Assembly (NCBI GenBank): GCA_019105045.1
Contig: JAHRWT010000109.1
Location: forward strand, 1 to 55,233
Reading direction: 5' to 3'
Length of the DNA stretch: 55,233 nucleotides
Source of the DNA: Sterolibacterium sp.
GTDB lineage: Bacteria; Pseudomonadota; Gammaproteobacteria; Burkholderiales; Rhodocyclaceae
Under the pieces are notes generated by a model, which was given only the letters and a program-made list of their open reading frames with translations, made no database searches and had not been told where the DNA came from. Position numbers and translations under genes: made by a program. Below are positions 51,315 to 55,233 of this stretch, piece after piece. How positions within the stretch are numbered: the stretch's first letter is position 1; every line of letters begins with the position of its first letter.

Positions 51315-53042
51315 TCACCGGCTGATAAGCAAGGGCGGCCGTTGCGTAAAGTGCAGGCTGCGCTGGATTTCCACCACATCCTGACCACGCCGCAAACTGG
51401 GCGGAAATGCTGCAAATGGCGCACTCATTTCGATGATGCGCCGAGCCGCTTCATCCAGCACTGAATGGCCGCTGCTTTTGAGAATATCGACGCTTTCCAG
51501 GCTGCCATCGCTGCGTATGCGCACACTCACCACCACCGGGCCATAACTGCGGTTGCGCGACAGACCAGGGTAATTGACATTGCCAATTCGCCTGACTTTT
51601 TCTTCCCAGGCATCGCTGTAAAAGGAAATCTGCACATCCAGCGGATTGCGTCCCAGCAAACCGCCTTGCGAAAACGCCGCACTGGCTGACGCCCTGCCGG
51701 CCGTCTCGTCAACAGCGCGCAAAGGCACGCCCTCCGCCATGCCATGCCGCGCCATGTTGAGCGCCTGACTGGCCAGACTGCTGCCCCGACCAGAGGCTTC
51801 ACCTGCACTGGCCGCTGCGACAGGCCCCCCACCCGATCCAACCGTTTCATTCGCCGGCGCAGTCATGCGGTCATTGTCCGCCATCGCCTGCGCGCGCTGC
51901 CGCTGGGCTGCCGCTGCTGCCTCCGCTGCTGCCTGAGCCCTGGCTTCAGCTTCAGCCTCCGCTTGCGCGCGCGCCAGGGACGCGGCCTGTTCTTTCTGTT
52001 GCTGGCGCTCCAGTTGTTGCTGGCGTTCTTTTTCCTGACGTTCCCGAGCAGCTTTTGCTGCCGCGGCCTGCGCCACCTGGCGGCGGTGCTCTTCCAGTTC
52101 AGCCTGGCGACGGGCACGTTCTTCGGCCTCAAGCGCTGCCCGGCGCGCTGTTTCTGCTGCCGCCGCGTCGGCTTGTTGTCTTGCCAGCGCCTGGGCGGCG
52201 GCCAACTGTTGCAAGCGCGCCTGCGCCAGCACTGCCTGGCGCTCGGCCTCGGCCTGCGCGGCTAGTCGCTGCTGCTCTGCAACCGCCTTTTCGCGGGCCA
52301 GCGCCTGGGCGGCGGCCAACTTTTCCTGAGCTTCCTGATGCTGCTGTCGTTGCCGCTCAAGCAAGGCTTCTTCGGCAAGTTGCGCTGCCGCCTGTGCTGC
52401 CGCGCGACGCTGCGTTTCCTCTTCCTGCGCGCGCTGCGGCTCGACGGGCAACGGCACATCCTTGATTTCCAGCTCGGCAGGCGCCACCGCCAATCGCGGC
52501 GTTTGCGCTGTCTCCGCCTCCTTCATATCCTCCGGCACCGGCGGCTCAGGCGGCTCAGGCGGCTCAGGCGGCTCGGGCGGCTCGGGGGCGGCTTGCGGCG
52601 CGATCTGCCAATCCGCAGGCTGTTCATCCGCAGTCAGCGCAATGACGGCAGGCCCCTCGCCCGGCGGCGGCAGCACAGGCTGGCTTCTGACAGGCTTGGG
52701 CAAGCGCTTGCGCGGCGTGCGCGGCGGCGCGGTTTTTTTCTGCGGCTGGACTTGGCTCGTCTTCACCGAAAGCAATTGCACCGCCGGCACCTGGGGCAGC
52801 AGACGGCTCTGTATCACTCCTCTGACGGCTGCCAACTGCCCGCTCACCTCGGCGGGTAGCGGGGGCGGCGGCATCTTCTGGGTGGCCGGCGGCAATTCAA
52901 CCTGCAAGGCGGGCGGTGGCTGATCCCAGCCCAGTTTCGGCAAACCCTTGCCTGGCATCCCGAACTGCAAGGACAGCACCAGCAAATGCAGAATGAGACT
53001 GAACAGCAGAGCCGGGCCCAGATGATGTTCACCGCGTCGCAT
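51315..53042 (-). CDS. TonB/TolA-like energy transducer with long Ala/Gln-rich stalk
   Basis: A 575-residue bitopic protein. One N-terminal helix (about 10-30) carries SLILH, the S-x3-H motif by which TonB and TolA engage the ExbBD or TolQR motor. A Pro-rich region follows (about 35-195) with a PEP repeat. A TolA-like charged Ala/Gln/Arg/Glu coiled coil runs from about 200 to 390. A TonB-type C-terminal domain comes last (YGPVVVSVRIRSDGSLESVDILKSSG; LDEAARRIIEMSAPF). Ordinary TonB is about 240-280 residues, so the stalk is unusually long. No exbBD or tolQR is adjacent. It may energise an outer-membrane receptor or take part in an unusual envelope-spanning system. Confidence 0.85.
   Translation of the reverse strand: MRRGEHHLGPALLFSLILHLLVLSLQFGMPGKGLPKLGWDQPPPALQVELPPATQKMPPPPLPAEVSGQLAAVRGVIQSRLLPQVPAVQLLSVKTSQVQPQKKTAPPRTPRKRLPKPVRSQPVLPPPGEGPAVIALTADEQPADWQIAPQAAPEPPEPPEPPEPPEPPVPEDMKEAETAQTPRLAVAPAELEIKDVPLPVEPQRAQEEETQRRAAAQAAAQLAEEALLERQRQQHQEAQEKLAAAQALAREKAVAEQQRLAAQAEAERQAVLAQARLQQLAAAQALARQQADAAAAETARRAALEAEERARRQAELEEHRRQVAQAAAAKAARERQEKERQQQLERQQQKEQAASLARAQAEAEAEARAQAAAEAAAAAQRQRAQAMADNDRMTAPANETVGSGGGPVAAASAGEASGRGSSLASQALNMARHGMAEGVPLRAVDETAGRASASAAFSQGGLLGRNPLDVQISFYSDAWEEKVRRIGNVNYPGLSRNRSYGPVVVSVRIRSDGSLESVDILKSSGHSVLDEAARRIIEMSAPFAAFPPSLRRGQDVVEIQRSLHFTQRPPLLISR
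52540..52584. repeat. 9-bp tandem repeat encoding the PEP array
   Basis: Five in-frame units of GGCGGCTCA or GGCGGCTCG in a row, read on the minus strand as Pro-Glu-Pro. Units are three codons long, so gain or loss keeps the frame. Confidence 0.85.
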
Positions 53043-53106
53043 GGTCAGTTATGAAAGGGTGAGATAAAAGGGCGCCAAAAACAAGCTGCACGACAAAAGG
53101 GGAAAT

Positions 53107-53134
53107 GGCTCACAGGCCAAATGGCCTGTAAGCC
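53107..53134. terminator. Hairpin after the toxin transcript
   Basis: GGCTCACAGGCC and GGCCTGTAAGCC form a 12-bp stem with one mismatch and an AAAT loop. On the minus strand it lies three bases after the stop of the tiny ORF behind the toxin and is followed by ATTTCCCCTTTTG, a weak T-run. It may end transcription from the toxin-antitoxin unit; strand assignment is uncertain. Confidence 0.5.
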
Positions 53135-53136
53135 CT

Positions 53137-53226
53137 TTATTCTATTGGTTGCGTGGTGTTTTCAACCAACCACTCGCTATTGGGACCCATGAGCACTGCG
53201 ACGCGTTGCTGCGAGTCAAGCGCCAA
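53137..53226 (-). CDS. Possible 29-residue ORF overlapping the toxin stop
   Basis: A TTG-initiated frame that overlaps the last codons of the toxin in another frame. The peptide contains QRVAVLMGPNSEWLVEN and ends three bases before the hairpin. It shares the AVLxGPNxE core with the small ORF at 53918-54070. Coding is a guess based on that parallel and the position; no independent ribosome site is seen. Confidence 0.25.
   Translation of the reverse strand: MALDSQQRVAVLMGPNSEWLVENTTQPIE
53173..53216. repeat. Diverged 44-bp repeat, copy A
   Basis: Aligns without gaps to 54014-54057 with 32 of 44 identical bases by my hand count, in the same orientation 841 bp away. It ends at the toxin stop codon. 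On the minus strand both copies translate in the same frame to a similar peptide. Confidence 0.5.
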
Positions 53227-53557
53227 GTAGACGGCGAGCAAGCACGGATTGCATGTCACGGCGCCCGTCCGCAATCAGGTAAATAATGATCTGGTTGCCT
53301 ATGACACGGTAGATCGCGCGATAGGGTTTGAAGAAGGTCTGGCGGTATTCCTTGATCCCAAGGCCGATCAGCTCCTTTGGATAGCTGCCGCGTTCCGGGA
53401 ATTTCGACAGACGCTCCACAACGTCCATCAGCCCATCCAATGCACAATTGGCGTTGGCCACACAGTCGAACTCGGAGAGGTAGTCGTGGATGGCTTCCAA
53501 GTCCTGCTCCGCACCCTCGGTGAGCAGGGCCTCAAATTTGGCAGACGTGCCTGCCAT
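53216..53557 (-). CDS. RelE/ParE-family toxin
   Basis: A 113-residue toxin of the ParE/RelE superfamily, which acts on gyrase or on ribosome-bound mRNA depending on the subgroup. Typical pattern: LTEGAEQDLEAIHDYLSEF at the front, LSKFPERGSYPKEL, then YRQTFFKPYRAIYRVIGNQIIIYLIADGRRD. The C-terminal basic RRLLGA completes the fold. Its ATG overlaps the antitoxin stop by one base (TGATG). The PYRAIYRV segment and length favour ParE-like proteins. Confidence 0.9.
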   Translation of the reverse strand: MAGTSAKFEALLTEGAEQDLEAIHDYLSEFDCVANANCALDGLMDVVERLSKFPERGSYPKELIGLGIKEYRQTFFKPYRAIYRVIGNQIIIYLIADGRRDMQSVLARRLLGA

Positions 53558-53832
53558 CAATCTGAGGCTCGCTTGGCGCGGAGGCGGGCAACGACGTCAG
53601 CCACAGGCTTGATCTTGCCTGCGACCACATCCTGATTGCCCAGCGCGAGAATCTTTAGCAAGGCCAATGTTTCTTGCGTCTCTTCGAACGAAGCGACGTC
53701 CTGCAGGACAGCCTTCGCTTCACCGTTTTGGGTGATGACCATGGGCTCTCGCTGTTCAGCGAGGTGCGCCAGAACCTCGGCTGCATTGGCTTTGAGATAG
53801 CTGATCGGTTTGACTTGTGATGAATAGCGCAT
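53557..53832 (-). CDS. YefM/Phd-family antitoxin
   Basis: A 91-residue antitoxin that neutralises the following toxin and represses its own promoter. The N-terminal YefM/Phd DNA-binding fold is seen in VKPISYLKANAAEVLAHL and PMVITQNGEAKAVLQDVASFEET; the C-terminal half is the charged helix that binds the toxin. The ATG at 53832 starts the family motif; the longer frame upstream runs over the promoter. Translation is coupled to the toxin. Confidence 0.9.
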   Translation of the reverse strand: MRYSSQVKPISYLKANAAEVLAHLAEQREPMVITQNGEAKAVLQDVASFEETQETLALLKILALGNQDVVAGKIKPVADVVARLRAKRASD

Positions 53833-53860
53833 GGCTGTGCCCCAGTCGCGAGCAGGACTC

Positions 53861-53906
53861 AATATAGTCTTTTTATGGTCTTGCGACAAGATATGGAGAC
53901 GGTCTC
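53861..53906 (-). promoter_or_regulatory. Promoter and operators of the toxin-antitoxin operon
   Basis: Minus-strand TTGTCG (53884-53889) and TATATT (53861-53866) are 17 bp apart, 28 bp before the antitoxin ATG. Two inverted repeats sit over and beyond the -35: TCTTG-CGA-CAAGA (53879-53891) and GAGAC-G-GTCTC (53896-53906). These are candidate sites for autorepression by the antitoxin. Confidence 0.6.
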
Positions 53907-53917
53907 AGGAGAATTCG

Positions 53918-54070
53918 TCATCGTTTCAAAGTCACATCAGAACCCACCCTGTACACTGCGTCGGATAGAGGCAATGCCAAAACGCCCGCTGACTTGCAAC
54001 GGTTGGTTACGATCTCGGTATTGGGGCCACTGAGCACGGCTGCGGGATTCTGCGTATTCCCGGAATCCAT
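53918..54070 (-). CDS. Possible 50-residue ORF coupled to the RhuM gene
   Basis: A frame whose ATG overlaps the stop codon of the RhuM gene (TAATG), the usual arrangement for translational coupling. It encodes 50 residues starting MDSGNTQNPAAVLSGPNTEI and ending DVTLKR. I do not recognise it. Its N-terminal part resembles the tiny ORF behind the toxin. A competing 61-residue frame in the same stretch lacks such a start. Function unknown, coding status unproven. Confidence 0.35.
   Translation of the reverse strand: MDSGNTQNPAAVLSGPNTEIVTNRCKSAGVLALPLSDAVYRVGSDVTLKR
54014..54057. repeat. Diverged 44-bp repeat, copy B
   Basis: Partner of 53173-53216, lying 13 bases past the stop of the RhuM gene. 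The two copies bracket the toxin-antitoxin pair. Similarity fades quickly on both sides. Confidence 0.5.
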
Positions 54071-55170
54071 TATTCCTCAGCTTTCTTGCCGCGTTTTCGC
54101 GTAGCGGTCTTCTTTGCCTCACTCCCGAGCGCCTTGGTTGCCTTGAGGACTTTGTCGAAGTCCGACTCGATTTTCTGTGTTCGGTTGAATTCCGCGTATT
54201 CGGCCAGCGCCTTCTGGTCGGCTTGGGTTTTGCTGATTTTCCCCCGATTGGTCAGCACCTTGAATTCGTTGAAGGTGAGGAACTTGTCCACGCTGGTCGC
54301 CATATCGGCCATGGTCATCTGCACCCGATTCTCGATGATGGTCTCGATGTGGTCGAAGAAGCCGGAGATGGTGCGCTCCAGCCGCTTGATCTCCGGCTCG
54401 GCCAGGTAATTTTTAGCGACGGTGACATCGGAGGCCAGGATGCGACCGTGCGGCGCATTCTTCCAGGTGAGCAGGCCAGCATACGGAGCATTGTGATCAA
54501 CCTTACTGTGAATTATCTCAGCGGCGGTCTGGCCGGTGATGGCGAAATGGAACTTGTTCTGCACCATGGCGTAGAAGTTCTGCGTGATATCGGATTTTGG
54601 ATCGTAATCGACGCTACATTCGGCGAAGATATCGGTAATTTGTTGGTAGATGCGCCGTTCGCTGGCTCTGATGGAACGTACCCGCTCCAGCAGCTCCAGA
54701 AAATAATCCTCGCCGAAGACCTGTTTTCCTTGCTTCAGGCGCTCATCGTCCAGCACAAATCCTTTGCGGATGTACTCATTCAGAATCTGAGTGGCCCAGA
54801 TGCGAAACTGGGTCGCGCGCTTGGAGCTGACCCGGTAGCCGACGGCGATGATGGCATCCAGGCTGTAGTGCCTGAGGGTACGCCGGACGGCGCGCCCTCC
54901 CTCGTTTTGAACTACCGAGAAATCCTCGGCAGTTGCCGATTCCTCCAGTTCTCCCTCAGCGTAGATATTCTTGAGGTGCAGGCCGACGTTGTCCGGGGTG
55001 GTCTGGAAAAGTTCAGCCATCAAGCGTTGCGGCAACCAGAGCGTCTCGGCGTGGATGAGGACGCGTACATGGACTTTCTCATCATCGCCCGCATAAAGGA
55101 GAAATGGCGAATCCGCCCCAACGGTTACCGTGACGGATTGTTTTTCGGATGGCGTTACTTTCTTGGTCAT
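54070..55170 (-). CDS. RhuM-family protein
   Basis: A 366-residue protein of the RhuM (virulence protein) family. Conserved segments are HAETLWLPQRLMAELFQTTPDNVGLHLKNIYAEGEL, the GGRAVRRTLRHYSLDAIIAVGYRVSSKRATQFRIWAT block (the family hallmark) and KNYLAEPEIKRLERTISGFFDHIE. The N-terminal part resembles phage antirepressor or KilA-type DNA-binding modules. The biochemical function is not known; such genes are common in pathogenicity islands and beside type I restriction-modification genes. The C-terminus is Lys-rich (KKTATRKRGKKAEE). I use the ATG at 55170; a TTG at 55218 is also open. Confidence 0.88.
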   Translation of the reverse strand: MTKKVTPSEKQSVTVTVGADSPFLLYAGDDEKVHVRVLIHAETLWLPQRLMAELFQTTPDNVGLHLKNIYAEGELEESATAEDFSVVQNEGGRAVRRTLRHYSLDAIIAVGYRVSSKRATQFRIWATQILNEYIRKGFVLDDERLKQGKQVFGEDYFLELLERVRSIRASERRIYQQITDIFAECSVDYDPKSDITQNFYAMVQNKFHFAITGQTAAEIIHSKVDHNAPYAGLLTWKNAPHGRILASDVTVAKNYLAEPEIKRLERTISGFFDHIETIIENRVQMTMADMATSVDKFLTFNEFKVLTNRGKISKTQADQKALAEYAEFNRTQKIESDFDKVLKATKALGSEAKKTATRKRGKKAEE

Positions 55171-55233
55171 TGGTTCGGCCCTTCCATGCGGATTGTTTTT
55201 GTCATGGTCGCCTTTCAAATCGAGTCGAGCGCC

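Noticed and set aside
53101-54070. The toxin-antitoxin and RhuM genes as cassettes of a chromosomal integron
   Set aside because: I looked for attC core sites of the GTTRRRY/RYYYAAC type around the two 44-bp repeats and found none, and the repeats are not imperfect palindromes.

Overview
The window reads as chromosomal DNA of a Gram-negative betaproteobacterium. The evidence is a two-membrane gene set (lptA, lptC, lptE, the full mla set, kdsC, kdsD, FadL, a TonB-like protein), a polyhydroxyalkanoate phasin, a short-form HisG, and two gene orders usual for that class: leuS-lptE-holA-proA, and mlaFEDACB followed by an ABC pair, ibaG, murA and hisG. A thiolase/MaoC/SDR beta-oxidation trio, two further fatty or hydrophobic-compound genes, DUF1329 and FadL would fit a Rhodocyclales or Sterolibacterium-like degrader. 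That last placement is inference, not something the sequence proves.

Layout. 0.1-7.0 kb: a membrane diguanylate cyclase, then a plus-strand operon (RND adaptor, RND pump, YgaP-like DUF2892 protein, stand-alone molybdopterin-binding-like protein). Its promoter lies inside a palindrome that touches the start codon. 7.1-9.0 kb: a minus-strand phasin with a perfect-consensus promoter, and an enoyl-CoA hydratase. 9.0-13.9 kb: lptA, lptC, kdsC and kdsD, divergent from a KefB-type antiporter. 13.9-20.5 kb: histidine genes hisI, F, A, H, B, D and G on the minus strand, with hisC turned to the plus strand in the middle and no hisE after hisI. 20.6-28.1 kb: murA, ibaG, a YadGH-like ABC exporter and mlaBCADEF. 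28.3-36.0 kb: a hotdog thioesterase, a small unknown ORF, leuS, lptE, holA, proA, a VirB1-like transglycosylase and an outer-membrane barrel. 36.2-48.5 kb: metY, DUF1329, an Aer-like chemoreceptor, a lipoprotein hydrolase, gdhA, fadL, ilvA and a SulP transporter. 48.5-51.2 kb: the beta-oxidation trio. 51.3-53.0 kb: a large TonB/TolA-like protein. 53.1 kb to the end: an accessory edge with a YefM/ParE toxin-antitoxin pair and a RhuM gene.

How the genes work together. Lpt, Kds and Mla genes build and maintain the lipopolysaccharide/phospholipid asymmetry of the outer membrane. FadL, the hydrolase, thioesterase, enoyl-CoA hydratase and thiolase trio suggest uptake and beta-oxidation of hydrophobic acids, with surplus stored as polyester granules coated by the phasin. 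The histidine, proline, isoleucine, glutamate and methionine genes are housekeeping biosynthesis.

The least explained part is the right edge. Two diverged copies of a 44-bp element sit at the 3' ends of the toxin and RhuM genes, about 0.84 kb apart. Both can be read in the same frame as tiny peptides sharing an AVLxGPNxE core, and each reading frame overlaps the stop codon of the gene before it. Other anomalies are the inverted hisC, the missing hisE and lptB, and the promoter/operator/start-codon overlap ahead of the RND operon.
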